Under the pieces are notes generated by a model. It was not told the origin of the DNA. It made no database searches and was given only the letters and a program-made list of their open reading frames with translations. DNA of 42,112 nt from SAR324 cluster bacterium (GTDB taxonomy: Bacteria; SAR324; NAC60-12): assembly GCA_014382365.1 (NCBI GenBank), contig JACNJW010000025.1:1-42112 (forward strand), given 5' to 3'. Every line of letters starts with the position of its first letter. The stretch's first letter is position 1. The translations under genes were made by a program, and so were the position numbers. Positions 26,601-37,204 of this stretch are shown piece by piece.

Positions 26601-28711
26601 GCGGTGCGTTGTTTTCAGTTGTCATTGATCCCTGGAAATGCACAGGCTGCCAGGAATGTGTTGATGTCTGTGGTCCTAAGGCCCTTGTTGAACAACCCGA
26701 AAACAGGGAGAGACTGCAGGAACTGCGTCGTAATTATCGTTTCCTGAGCAAGTTACCGAATTCATCTTCCCGTTTTCTCAAGGATGTTTTAAAGTCCGGA
26801 GGAGATAGTAAACGTCTAATGCTTGACAGCGAAAATTATTATGCGATGACTGGTGGACACGGAGCCTGCAGGGGCTGCGGCGAAGTCACAGCAATTCGTC
26901 TGATTACTTCAGCTAACCGTGCGCTGAGAAACAACCGCTATCGGGAACATACTCGGGAGTTAGAAAATCTCACTGAAAGACTGCGCGAGAAAATAATTTC
27001 ACTTGAGACAAAACAAGGGGTAGTTTCACGGTTGGAACGTCTCCGTAGTACGCTGCAGGTTCTGGACAAACGTCTTTACCTGTTTGAAAGTGGTCCCAGC
27101 GGAAATGGTCCGGCGACTTCCATCTTTGCCAATGCAACCGGCTGCAGCAGTGTTTACGGCTCCACTTTTCCCTTCAATCCATACACAGATCCCTGGGTAA
27201 ACAGTCTCTTTCAGGACAGTGCTCCGCTGGCCAAGGGTATTTTTGAAGGTTTGAGTGCTACCAGTACCGAAGATTTCAAAGCTCTGCGTGTTGCCCGTCT
27301 TGAACTTCAGGATGAGTATGACGCAGCAAATCATGATTCATTTTTCAAGTATTTCAACTGGACTGATTTCAGCAGTAAGGAACTTGCTCTGCAGCCTGCA
27401 GTAATTGACCTGGGAGGAGACGGTGCAACCTATGATATCGGTTTTGGTGCCCTCTCACGTCTGCTTTCAACGCAGACACCGGTCAACATTGTGGTACTCA
27501 ATTCCGGTGCTTATTCCAATACCGGAGGTCAAACTTCCACAGCAAGTTACACTTCTCAGGATTCAGACTTAAGCCGTTTCGGACAGGCGCAGACGGGTAA
27601 GCAGGAAATGCGGAAGGAACTTGGCTTGATTGCAGTATTTCATCCAAGAGTGCTGGTGATGCAGACTACTGCCGGACTAATGGGGCACTTTTTACGCTGT
27701 GTGAACAAGATGCTGGCAACAGAAGACAGTCCTGCCCTAATGGACGTTTATACTCCCTGTCAGGCAGAACACGGTATTGCCGACTCAGCTGCCAGCCGCC
27801 AGTCACGCCTAGCAGTGGAAAGCCGAATGAGCCCCGTTTTCATCCATGATCCTGATGCAGGTGAAAGTCTAGCTGAGCGTTTTTCGCTGGAAGGAAATCC
27901 TGATTCTTTGAATGACTGGACAAAGATCAAGATTGAATATCTGGAAGAGGACGGCAGTGCTGCTCTTAAAGAGATTAATCTTACTCCTGCTGATTTTGCG
28001 GCAACAGAGGGTCGATTTCGGAAGCATTTTAAGCGTGCGTCGGGTACTGAAAAAATGTTGCAGGTGAGTGATTACCTTTTACTTCCTCTCGATGAACGCA
28101 AAGAAAATGAAGCGTTTATCTGGTCGGTGGATGAAAAGCAGCAGTTGATTAGGTTATTGGTTTCAGATTCGGTTATCAAGTTGACTGAGGAGCGGCTTAG
28201 TAATTGGCGAATGCTGCGTTTTCTAAGTGGTCAGCAGGTTAAGGTGTTGGAGAAAGGTCACCGTGTTGAACTAAAAAACTGGGAAGAACGTTACAGCAGC
28301 TTAATGGAGGAGCATGATCAGAGTCTGGACTCGATTGCCAGAGGGATGTCGGAACTTGCAGCCTCCTCACAAAAGCCGGTATCCTCAGGCAGTGCAGGTG
28401 GAATTCTTACGGCTCTGCCTCAGGCTACACAAGTATCTGCAGATGGTTCCATGGAAGCTGAACTCGGACCTCTGGTCAGCATTTCGGAGGAAGACCTGCC
28501 AGCCTGTAGTAACTGTAAATCTTGCTATCAAGACCTTGGTGAACTGTTCGAGACTACTACCATTCTGGTAGACGGCAGTGCAAAGGAAGTGGCTCGTGTT
28601 ATTCCCGGTGTATTTGAGCAACTGGATATTACTCCGGAATTGATTGCCAAAGCGGAACGTGTTGCCGCAGATTGTGATTCAGAAATAATCCGTTTTCAAC
28701 AACCTCAGTGA
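23606..28711 (+). CDS. nifJ: Giant pyruvate:ferredoxin (2-oxoacid) oxidoreductase with fused ferredoxin domain
   Basis: 1701 aa against about 1170-1200 for standard PFOR. Oxidises pyruvate and CoA to acetyl-CoA and CO2, passing electrons through iron-sulfur clusters. I start at the ATG at 23606 (GGAGG nine bases upstream) rather than an in-frame TTG at 23591. Order: pyrimidine domain (GYPITPSTEISE, 67-78); transketolase C-like domain (about 400-530); gamma domain (about 575-790); two ferredoxin clusters, Cys881/884/887/891 and Cys1012/1015/1018/1022, split by a roughly 110-residue helical insert; TPP domain with CRGCGE (1088-1093), ATGCSS (Cys1180), GGDGATYDIGFGALSR (1270-1285), SNTGGQTS and Cys1385. 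A roughly 80-residue coiled-coil insert separates CRGCGE from ATGCSS. The C-terminal extension (about 1480-1701) ends in CSNCKSC (1634-1640) and Cys1690, the spacing of a one-cluster ferredoxin. The next gene, 54 bp on, is the likely electron acceptor. Confidence 0.94.
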   Translation: MNEVASTLARKPVRKRLKKKTTQEKNSLPVALEDSPANVPFPGIESVMHGNGAVAHVMEQVCDGVIGYPITPSTEISEIYEAYLAAGGVNVWGRRPFFFEPEGEHSAQSGAMGASLTGGKYISNASSSQGILYGLESHFVTAGKKVGGFVLQIAARVVTRNSLNVMAGHDDVYALLPSGYTVLFGSNPQEAADLAAIGYRISSLSLIPVANTMDGFSTSHMQSEVLLPEAELLKHYLGDPRERIQCPSVAQEILFGARGRFWQLNFFLQQHADEFEPAPLETLKIYLAENVQQLEMDVEGLLLQPALQWIPLELHGRWKRQWKHAHAKGSRQRVPALIDPHSPGLTGGVQNQSDYQAGIVDHNTHFASEVPRFVTQAMEEYSAFTGRNYRPVMTTSTTDADWVILGLGSVTDDVKAVAAYLRREGYRVGVISVKLLHPFPEAEIVSVLQGKKAVTVLERSGTPALTQLVNQALYRGAENFQNERHPGIPGLADLPAVNTGIFGLGGHDLQPRHLVAAFKNMINGSNVPLFYLGSQFFSSNAVPALLEIQEKLKKAYPETLSMSLDTEENPHLLPEGAFRVRFHSVGGYGTIASGKLLTDILAAVLGLHSKSAPKYGSEKSGAPTNFYLTLSPEPIQITNAQLEDVEIVISPDHKVFEHTNPLLGLGVGGTFIMQSNQEPRQVWDQLPVAAQKTIRERKVHFLVVDAFGVARRNAPSADLQLRMMGIAFIGALCGHDARIRRDAEEGELLKKIKEQVSKKFGSKGTAVVEGNMRVLEEGLQATQEVNYRGWKDKKKKQTGLDQPLEVANSDSLCKWGRSSDYAGLANKDYFESTVSEPFKDGSIDESPVLPGIGLFMPSGSAAGKDKGLFRLTVPEFKPEQCTGCLECALVCPDGAIPNSVHEIHDLLDVALREIKLPLKQKEVLQRQLTTLSQGIRQVLQDSTLVANFHEAAVHALKQLDVLQPQLISQLQRVLERLKDFPLARTRTFYDAVEQKNPGSGALFSVVIDPWKCTGCQECVDVCGPKALVEQPENRERLQELRRNYRFLSKLPNSSSRFLKDVLKSGGDSKRLMLDSENYYAMTGGHGACRGCGEVTAIRLITSANRALRNNRYREHTRELENLTERLREKIISLETKQGVVSRLERLRSTLQVLDKRLYLFESGPSGNGPATSIFANATGCSSVYGSTFPFNPYTDPWVNSLFQDSAPLAKGIFEGLSATSTEDFKALRVARLELQDEYDAANHDSFFKYFNWTDFSSKELALQPAVIDLGGDGATYDIGFGALSRLLSTQTPVNIVVLNSGAYSNTGGQTSTASYTSQDSDLSRFGQAQTGKQEMRKELGLIAVFHPRVLVMQTTAGLMGHFLRCVNKMLATEDSPALMDVYTPCQAEHGIADSAASRQSRLAVESRMSPVFIHDPDAGESLAERFSLEGNPDSLNDWTKIKIEYLEEDGSAALKEINLTPADFAATEGRFRKHFKRASGTEKMLQVSDYLLLPLDERKENEAFIWSVDEKQQLIRLLVSDSVIKLTEERLSNWRMLRFLSGQQVKVLEKGHRVELKNWEERYSSLMEEHDQSLDSIARGMSELAASSQKPVSSGSAGGILTALPQATQVSADGSMEAELGPLVSISEEDLPACSNCKSCYQDLGELFETTTILVDGSAKEVARVIPGVFEQLDITPELIAKAERVAADCDSEIIRFQQPQ

Positions 28712-28765
28712 TGAACATGGTTGATTCTTATATTCTGCTGTACCAACTCGCAATTTAGAGGAAAA

Positions 28766-31657
28766 ATGGACAGTCAGTCAGTAGAAACGTTAGTTTCAGC
28801 AGAAGGCTCTGAAAATATTCTAGAACTAGAAGAGCAACAAAATATGTTGCGCTATCGTCTTGCAGAACAAAAGCAGCATGAAGCAGCCCGGATGCTTGAT
28901 GAATCAGCTTGCGAGTTAAAGGAGTTGAGTGAGACTGAAGCAGTAAGCATCTTCAAGCGCCAGCTTGGTCTGCTCAAGCTCAGGTTGCTGAATCAGCCGG
29001 AGTCATTCCAGCAGATTTTCATGGAGGAGGGGAGGCAGGCAGTGGCCTGGGAGTTTCAACAGGAGAAACTGAGCAGGGAATTCATCAAGACTTTTTGGAA
29101 ACTGTTGCTGCAAGATGACGAAATAAGTTTGATTTTACTCCGTTTTGTCTGGGACATTCCGCTTAAATACAAACGTCGTTTTGTTCAGGCCCTGGACACT
29201 CATCTCGGTTCCCGTTATCCAATGTTCAACGGGCTGTCCGCCAATTGGCCCGGCGAAAATAACATTCCGCCCTACATCCGTCCGGCAGTAGAACGGGCAA
29301 AGGATTTCGACCTTGTCAATCAGGGATACCTGGGTTACATGGGACTCGGCTACAGTTTCCGCGAGGTTGAATTATTTGTCTGGCTTGAGGTACTGCGTGA
29401 TAAACAGTGTGATGACCGTCCCTGTGTGATTGGTCTGGAGCACGAAGGACAAGCTGAAAATGAAGGTGGTTGCCCTGTAAAAATCCATATTCCAGAAATG
29501 CTGCGCTTCATCGGCGAGGGCCGTTTCCAGGAAGCCATAGAACTGATGCAGTCCGCCAATCCTCTTCCAAATGTTACCGGTCGTGTCTGTCCTCAGGAAA
29601 TTCAATGTCAGGGAGTTTGCACGAGCAAGCTGCCGATTGAGATCGGACAAATAGAGTGGTACCTGCCGGAAAGTGAAAATATACGTAATCCCGTTCTCAA
29701 TGATGACAATAATATTCAAGTAGATCCCTGGATGCAGGCAGACAAACCTCCGGTGGCGGTGATCGGTTCAGGACCTTCCGGTCTGATCAACGCATTTCTT
29801 TTGTTGGATGCAGGTTATCCTGTAACAGTCTTTGAAGCATTTCACGAATTGGGCGGAGTTCTACGTTACGGAATTCCTGAATTTCGGTTGCCTAACCGCT
29901 TAATTGACAGCGTCGTAGATCGCATTCTCGAGCTGGGAGGTAAGTTTGTGACTAACTTCATAGCTGGTAAAACTGCAAGCATTGAGCAGTTAAAAGAGGC
30001 TGGTTTCTGGAAAATCTTTGTTGGTACCGGAGCAGGATTGCCAAGATTTCTAAACGTTCAGGGTGAGCACCTGTTGGGTGTGATGTCTGCCAACGAATTT
30101 TTGACTCGAGTCAATCTGATGCAGGCAAACCGTGAGGATCATGAAACTCCGATGCCGAAAACAATGGGAAAAAAAATCATTGTTATCGGCGGTGGTAACA
30201 CGGCTATGGATGCAGCTAGGACTGCACTGCGTCTCGGCGGAGATGTTACCATTGTCTACCGCCGTACCCAAGAAGAAATGCCTGTACGTGTGGAAGAACT
30301 GGAGCATGCCCTTGAAGAAGGCATCAAGGTTAGATTTCTGCGAGCACCAAGTGAATTCATTGGAAGTACAAAAACCAACTTTGTTCGAGAGGCATTGCTG
30401 GATGTGATGGAACTTGGGGAAGCAGATGCTTCCGGCAGACGTAGACCTGTACCAACCGGTGAGACTGAAACAATTCCAGTAAATTTAGCCATCATGGCCT
30501 TAGGAAACACGCCAAATCCAATTGTCAAGGACTCTGAACCGGAATTAAAAACAACCAGCTGGGGAACGATTGATGTCAGTTCCGGATCCCAGGAAACATC
30601 GATCAGCAATGTATTCAGTGGAGGAGATGCAGCGAGGGGTGGATCTACTGCAATTAAAGCTGCAGGTGACGGTAAGAACGCAGCACATGAAATTATAGCA
30701 GGAACTCCATTCAAAAGAAACGAGGTTCGGGAACGGGTGAACAATGCACGGGCCTATACAATACAGGGACAAACTGCCCCTAAGATTCTTGAAAAAATTG
30801 AGCTTGCGCATGGAATAATCGAGTTCCGTGTTCATTCTCCGCTGATCGCACGTACAGCACGTGCAGGACAGTTTGTCCGTGTGCTGGTCACTGCTGACGG
30901 TGAGTTTATTCCACTGACTCTGGCTGACTGGGATGAAAAGGCAGGTTGGGTGGACCTTGTTATCCAGGGAGTTGGTACAAGTACTCGACTGATGAATGAA
31001 CTTGTGCCAGGCCAGGCATTTGCCGGTATGGCTGGTCCTTTAGGAAAACCAAGTGTTATTGAACGCTATTCCAATAAACAGTGTGTAGTTTTCATTGCCG
31101 GTGGAGTAGGACTGCCACCTGTTTTGCCAATACTGAAGGAACATCTGCTGCTTGGCAATCAGGTTAAGTTGATTTCAGGTTTTCGCTCAAAAAACCAATG
31201 TTTTTGGCATGAAGCAGGTCAACGTCTAGACCGTCTACAGTCCAATTATCCAAACTTCAAGGTAATCTACACCAGCGACGACGGTAGTTTTGGACTTCAT
31301 GGTCTGGTAACCGTGCCTCTGGAGTCGATGCTCAATGAAGCCAAGATTGGTAAAGGCCTCGAACTGGTCGAAGTTGTGACAATTGGACCTCCGTTGATGA
31401 TGCGCGCTGTCAGTGAACTGACCAATTCCTTTGGAGTACACACCGTAGCCAGTCTCAATTCAATGATGATTGACGCCACCGGAATGTGTGGTGCCTGTAT
31501 GGTTCCGATTATTGAAGATGGAAAACTTGTACGTAAACATGCCTGTGTGGATGGTCCGGAATTCGATGCCCACACCATTGACTGGGAAAAATTATTGCCG
31601 CGCTTCAAGCAGTTTGCAATCCAGGAGCAGGAAAGTATGAACCGTCACGGTTTTTGA
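28766..31657 (+). CDS. Fused NfnB-NfnA-like NAD(P)H:ferredoxin oxidoreductase
   Basis: 963 aa from the ATG at 28766 (AGAGG four bases upstream; an in-frame TTG at 28721 has none). Residues 1 to about 205 are helical and unlike anything I know. Residues 215-290 form a GltD-type iron-sulfur region: Cys215, Cys220, GGCPV (Cys236), and RVCPQEIQCQGVC (Cys275/281/285). FAD site GSGPSG (334-339), NAD(P) site VIGGGNTAMDAAR (473-485). From about 665 an FNR-type half: GQFVRVLV, FIAGGVGLPPVLPI (776-789), and a [2Fe-2S] site Asp903, Cys908, Cys911, Cys927 with the Asp-plus-three-Cys pattern known from NfnA. Nfn couples NADH, NADPH and ferredoxin by flavin electron bifurcation. Here both subunits are one chain in the order B then A, behind PFOR, so it should exchange electrons between PFOR's ferredoxin clusters and NAD(P). 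The first cluster site has fewer Cys than usual. Confidence 0.9.
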   Translation: MDSQSVETLVSAEGSENILELEEQQNMLRYRLAEQKQHEAARMLDESACELKELSETEAVSIFKRQLGLLKLRLLNQPESFQQIFMEEGRQAVAWEFQQEKLSREFIKTFWKLLLQDDEISLILLRFVWDIPLKYKRRFVQALDTHLGSRYPMFNGLSANWPGENNIPPYIRPAVERAKDFDLVNQGYLGYMGLGYSFREVELFVWLEVLRDKQCDDRPCVIGLEHEGQAENEGGCPVKIHIPEMLRFIGEGRFQEAIELMQSANPLPNVTGRVCPQEIQCQGVCTSKLPIEIGQIEWYLPESENIRNPVLNDDNNIQVDPWMQADKPPVAVIGSGPSGLINAFLLLDAGYPVTVFEAFHELGGVLRYGIPEFRLPNRLIDSVVDRILELGGKFVTNFIAGKTASIEQLKEAGFWKIFVGTGAGLPRFLNVQGEHLLGVMSANEFLTRVNLMQANREDHETPMPKTMGKKIIVIGGGNTAMDAARTALRLGGDVTIVYRRTQEEMPVRVEELEHALEEGIKVRFLRAPSEFIGSTKTNFVREALLDVMELGEADASGRRRPVPTGETETIPVNLAIMALGNTPNPIVKDSEPELKTTSWGTIDVSSGSQETSISNVFSGGDAARGGSTAIKAAGDGKNAAHEIIAGTPFKRNEVRERVNNARAYTIQGQTAPKILEKIELAHGIIEFRVHSPLIARTARAGQFVRVLVTADGEFIPLTLADWDEKAGWVDLVIQGVGTSTRLMNELVPGQAFAGMAGPLGKPSVIERYSNKQCVVFIAGGVGLPPVLPILKEHLLLGNQVKLISGFRSKNQCFWHEAGQRLDRLQSNYPNFKVIYTSDDGSFGLHGLVTVPLESMLNEAKIGKGLELVEVVTIGPPLMMRAVSELTNSFGVHTVASLNSMMIDATGMCGACMVPIIEDGKLVRKHACVDGPEFDAHTIDWEKLLPRFKQFAIQEQESMNRHGF

Positions 31658-31693
31658 GAAAATGCTGTATTTTGATAGTCAGTGGCAGCAAAA

Positions 31694-31921
31694 CTATTCA
31701 TGACATTCCAGACTGGCACGGGTGTATGGTCCATATTTTTTTTGCTGCAATACTTTAAAATCTCCATAACAATATTTAATTGCCCGTTCTTGTAATTGTT
31801 TATTATCACCAGTTTTGTAAATAATGTATTGAGCTTCTGTGCTGCAGCCGACAGACATCAGCATTAAATAAAGGGGAAAACAGAGTATAAGTATGTTGAA
31901 AAACATGTGCCTACATTTCAT
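31694..31921 (-). CDS. Small predicted lipoprotein
   Basis: 75 aa. Hydrophobic N-terminus (MFFNILILCFPLYLMLMSVGC) with an SVGC lipobox at Cys26. The mature part is about 50 residues, basic and Tyr/Cys-rich (AIKYCYGDFKVLQQKKYG, SLEC), and its two remaining Cys could form a disulfide. An internal ATG at residue 6 would give a tidier signal peptide. It starts eight bases after the end of rarA on the same strand, so it is probably co-transcribed. No family recognised. Confidence 0.6.
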   Translation of the reverse strand: MKCRHMFFNILILCFPLYLMLMSVGCSTEAQYIIYKTGDNKQLQERAIKYCYGDFKVLQQKKYGPYTRASLECHE

Positions 31922-31928
31922 TGCATCT

Positions 31929-34118
31929 TCATGGTTTTAGTTGCATAAACAAGCTTACGCTGCGCCAATTCACAATTTTTCCAACCACTTGACTGCGGAA
32001 AATTTCCCGTAAAGCATTAATTTGTTCCTGAGAAAAATATGCAGATAAACGTTGTTTGTAACTGGAATGCAGACCGTTTGCTTGAGTTGGAAACCATTGT
32101 TCAATTTGAGCAGTTCGAATCATGGTTGGGATGCTGAATTCCTTAACCTGCCAACGCAGGATTTTCCAGTTTGCTGCTTCCAATTCGTCACGCAGAGTTG
32201 ATGGAGTCCAGTTGCTGCGTGAATTATCTGAGTCATGATATATTTCATCTTCAGCAGTTTTGAGTACTTTTCTGAATTCAGGTTCAAGCATCTCTAGAGG
32301 TATTAAATCAGTAAGCCGCTGTCCAAGTGCAGGCACAGTTTCACCAAAAACTAAAAAACCATTCTCTGAAAGCCATGCTTTTAGAGTCTCAAGCAAGGCA
32401 GTTTTATCTACATGCTTTTGCAAAACATTACGTCCGATAATTCTCTCAAAACGAATTTCGTCAATTTCAAATGACTTCGGATTTCCAGCACTGGACACCA
32501 AAATATTAGCCTCTATGCCTGAAGCAGGCTTTTTGAACAAAGCAGCAAGCATTTGTTGTTCTTTTGCAGAATCAACAAGTGCATAAACAGTTTCCTCTTT
32601 TATCTGTCGTAACAATTCTCCAAGCAACAACCCATCACCTGCATTTAGCACAAGTGCCAGTGTTGCTCGTTTAAGCTGAGAATAATCAGTTACCTGTCTG
32701 CGAAAATCGTTGAGTAATTCTCCGGAACTGTCCAATGTTCGAGCTTCCCAATAATTTGAAGCTCCGGATTGTTTTGATTCAGTTTGCGAAAAAAATGCTG
32801 CCAACTGTGCTTCACGATGCCGAGCTACAGTTTCCTGAACTGAAGCTTCATAACCCTGTGCTGAGGGCTGATAAAAAATCCGGCCCTGCAAAAGATCAGG
32901 AAGATACTGCTGAGCCACCCAATGGTCACAGTAAGCGTGCGGGTACAGGTAGCCCTCTCCATGACCAAAAGCTTTACCGTCGCGGTTTGCATCTTTGAGC
33001 GGATCCGGAACTTCATCAGCCTGTTCCTGGCGCACCACCGAAATTGCATCAAAAAAAGCAAAAGCAGAATTACTTTTAGCTGCGGTGCTTAAATACAAAC
33101 AGGCTTGTGCTAGATGATAGCGACCTTCCGGCATTCCGACATAATCAAAAGCCTGTGCAGCAGCACTGACTACACCCAAAGCCTGTGGGTCTGCCATGCC
33201 GACATCTTCTCCGGCAAAAATTAACATCCTCCGGAAAATGAAACGTGGATCTTCTCCGGCTTCCACCATTTTTGCCATCCAGAAAAGTGCGGCATCCGGA
33301 TCGGAACCACGCATCGATTTTATAAAAGCAGAAATGGTGTCAAAATGAGCGTCGCCGTCTTTGTCATAAAGTACTGCCCTCTGCTGGATAGATTCTTCGG
33401 CTACCTCAAGGCTAATATTTAGTACGCCCTTTGAGTCTGCTTCACTAGTTAAAACAGCCAGTTCAAGTGCATTTAATGCCGCCCGAGCATCTCCTCCTGC
33501 AACTTGTGCCAGATGCCGGCGTGCCTCTGTTGCTATAGTTACTTTTTTATTGCCAAATCCCCGTTCAGCATCTGTTAGCGCCTGTTCGATTATTTCCTCA
33601 ACCTCAGAAGAATTAAGGGATTGAAGTTGAAATATTCGTGAACGGCTGACGAGTGCCTTATTAACTTCAAAATACGGATTCTCTGTAGTTGCACCAATCA
33701 GAATAACCGTTCCGTTTTCAACATGCGGCAGGAGTGCATCCTGCTGCGCTTTGTTGAAGCGGTGTACCTCATCTACAAAGAGCACTGCTCGTCGCTGTTG
33801 TTCAGAACGAACTCTTTTTGCAGTGTCGATGCATTTGCGAATCTCTGCAATTCCCGATAAAACTGCATTTATTGAGAGAAATTCTGCCTGAGTGTTATTG
33901 GCTATTATTCTAGCCAACGTAGTTTTTCCAGTTCCCGGAGGGCCGTAAAAAAGCAGGCTGGAGAGTTGATCAGCCTGAATTGCGCGCCTTAAAAGTCTTC
34001 CTGGTGCTAAAATATGACTTTGTCCGACAAATTCTTCAATTGTCCGTGGACGCATTCTGTCTGCTAAGGGTGCTTCTTTACGGATTTGAATTTCGTTAGT
34101 GTGCTCAAATAAATTCAC
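31929..34118 (-). CDS. rarA: RarA (MgsA) replication-associated ATPase with C-terminal methyltransferase-like half
   Basis: 729 aa, whereas ordinary RarA has about 420-450. RarA is an AAA+ clamp-loader-like ATPase acting at stalled replication forks. The first 430 residues are complete: [21 protein letters not shown], Walker A GPPGTGKT (59-66), Walker [11 protein letters not shown], sensor GATTENP, arginine region RSRIFQL, then the helical tetramerisation region ([12 protein letters not shown] at about 390-401). The remaining 300 residues contain [20 protein letters not shown] and a following acidic strand, reminiscent of a degenerate SAM-methyltransferase fold. The same kind of RarA/unknown-domain fusion is annotated in cyanobacteria. 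The function of the extension is unknown. Divergent from ligA, with a 134-bp shared promoter region; the two genes are both in DNA maintenance. Confidence 0.93.
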   Translation of the reverse strand: MNLFEHTNEIQIRKEAPLADRMRPRTIEEFVGQSHILAPGRLLRRAIQADQLSSLLFYGPPGTGKTTLARIIANNTQAEFLSINAVLSGIAEIRKCIDTAKRVRSEQQRRAVLFVDEVHRFNKAQQDALLPHVENGTVILIGATTENPYFEVNKALVSRSRIFQLQSLNSSEVEEIIEQALTDAERGFGNKKVTIATEARRHLAQVAGGDARAALNALELAVLTSEADSKGVLNISLEVAEESIQQRAVLYDKDGDAHFDTISAFIKSMRGSDPDAALFWMAKMVEAGEDPRFIFRRMLIFAGEDVGMADPQALGVVSAAAQAFDYVGMPEGRYHLAQACLYLSTAAKSNSAFAFFDAISVVRQEQADEVPDPLKDANRDGKAFGHGEGYLYPHAYCDHWVAQQYLPDLLQGRIFYQPSAQGYEASVQETVARHREAQLAAFFSQTESKQSGASNYWEARTLDSSGELLNDFRRQVTDYSQLKRATLALVLNAGDGLLLGELLRQIKEETVYALVDSAKEQQMLAALFKKPASGIEANILVSSAGNPKSFEIDEIRFERIIGRNVLQKHVDKTALLETLKAWLSENGFLVFGETVPALGQRLTDLIPLEMLEPEFRKVLKTAEDEIYHDSDNSRSNWTPSTLRDELEAANWKILRWQVKEFSIPTMIRTAQIEQWFPTQANGLHSSYKQRLSAYFSQEQINALREIFRSQVVGKIVNWRSVSLFMQLKP

Positions 34119-34240
34119 TTGTTTACTTATTCTGTTTAGAAATGGATGGAACTTTAGTCTCTGAGTTTATATAGTGTGTAGTACATCTCAAGCCGCCATT
34201 CAAAAAAATTAAATTTCTTTCAAAGTTTTCTGTAAATTAA

Positions 34241-36283
<2,043 letters not shown>

Positions 36284-36319
36284 AATTTTTAAAACTAAAT
36301 ACTTAAAACTGAAAATAAC

Positions 36320-37204
36320 ATGAAAGGTGTCATTTTAGCAGCAGGATATGCAACCCGTTTTTTACCTGCATCAAAAACTATTCCCAAGGAAATGTTTCCT
36401 CTGATCGATCGTCCGGCCATCGATTTCATCGTTCAGGAAATGGTTGATTCTGGAATTAACGATATTTTGCTCGTATCCTCACGCAGAAAGAAAGTGATGG
36501 AGGATTATTTTGATCGGGAAATAGAATTGTCTTCTGCATTTTCGAAGTCCAATGAAATTGAAAAACTGAAAGTAATCAAACCTATTGAAGCCAATATTTT
36601 CACTTTGCGTCAACAACGTATGATGGGTACAGGTAATGCTTTAATGCTGGTTGAACCGTTTGTGGATAATCAACCTTTTGTGGTGGCCTACCCAGACGAT
36701 ATTGTACTTGGTGCAAAACCGCTCAGTAAACAGTTGATCGAAACCTGGGAAAAAACCGGCAATACGGTTTTAGCAGTAAAAGAGCTGGAAGAAGATCAAC
36801 TTTCACGTTATGGAGTGATAGAACCGGCTGATTCCGGAAAAATAATGCAGGTCAATAAAATGGTGGAAAAACCAGCACAGGGAAAGGCTCCAAGTCGTTT
36901 TGTCTCCTATGGACGTTATCTTTACACTCCGGATCTTTTTGATGCACTGCGGACCAGCGATAAAAAACACTCTCACAAAAGTGAGTTTACTCAAACCGAG
37001 GCCATCAATCACATGGCTGCACAGGGTAATGTGTCCGCCATTCAGTTTGAAGGTACCCGCTATGATTTAGGAGAACCTCTCGGTTTTCTGACATCTGCCA
37101 TGCAAATTGGGATGTTGCGTCCGGAATACAAAACTGCATTGCTGGATGAAATGCGGAAGCTGCTCAAACTGCACGACAATCCGGATAATGATAACAGCAG
37201 TTAA
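36320..37204 (+). CDS. galU: UTP-glucose-1-phosphate uridylyltransferase GalU
   Basis: 294 aa, full length. Makes UDP-glucose from UTP and glucose-1-phosphate for envelope polysaccharides and glycolipids; cytoplasmic. The N-terminal nucleotide-binding signature is KGVILAAGYATRFLPASKTIPKEMFPL (residues 2-28). FVVAYPDDIVLG carries the metal-binding Asp pair, and YGVIEP, VEKPA and FEGTRYDLGEPLGFL are family hallmarks. It follows ligA by 36 bp and overlaps the cytochrome gene by 17 bases, so it is probably part of a short operon. Confidence 0.96.
   Translation: MKGVILAAGYATRFLPASKTIPKEMFPLIDRPAIDFIVQEMVDSGINDILLVSSRRKKVMEDYFDREIELSSAFSKSNEIEKLKVIKPIEANIFTLRQQRMMGTGNALMLVEPFVDNQPFVVAYPDDIVLGAKPLSKQLIETWEKTGNTVLAVKELEEDQLSRYGVIEPADSGKIMQVNKMVEKPAQGKAPSRFVSYGRYLYTPDLFDALRTSDKKHSHKSEFTQTEAINHMAAQGNVSAIQFEGTRYDLGEPLGFLTSAMQIGMLRPEYKTALLDEMRKLLKLHDNPDNDNSS

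Noticed and set aside
37107..37187. Longer N-terminus for the multihaem cytochrome
   Set aside because: The extra 27 residues lie inside galU and would precede the signal peptide; the ATG at 37188 gives a normal exported protein.
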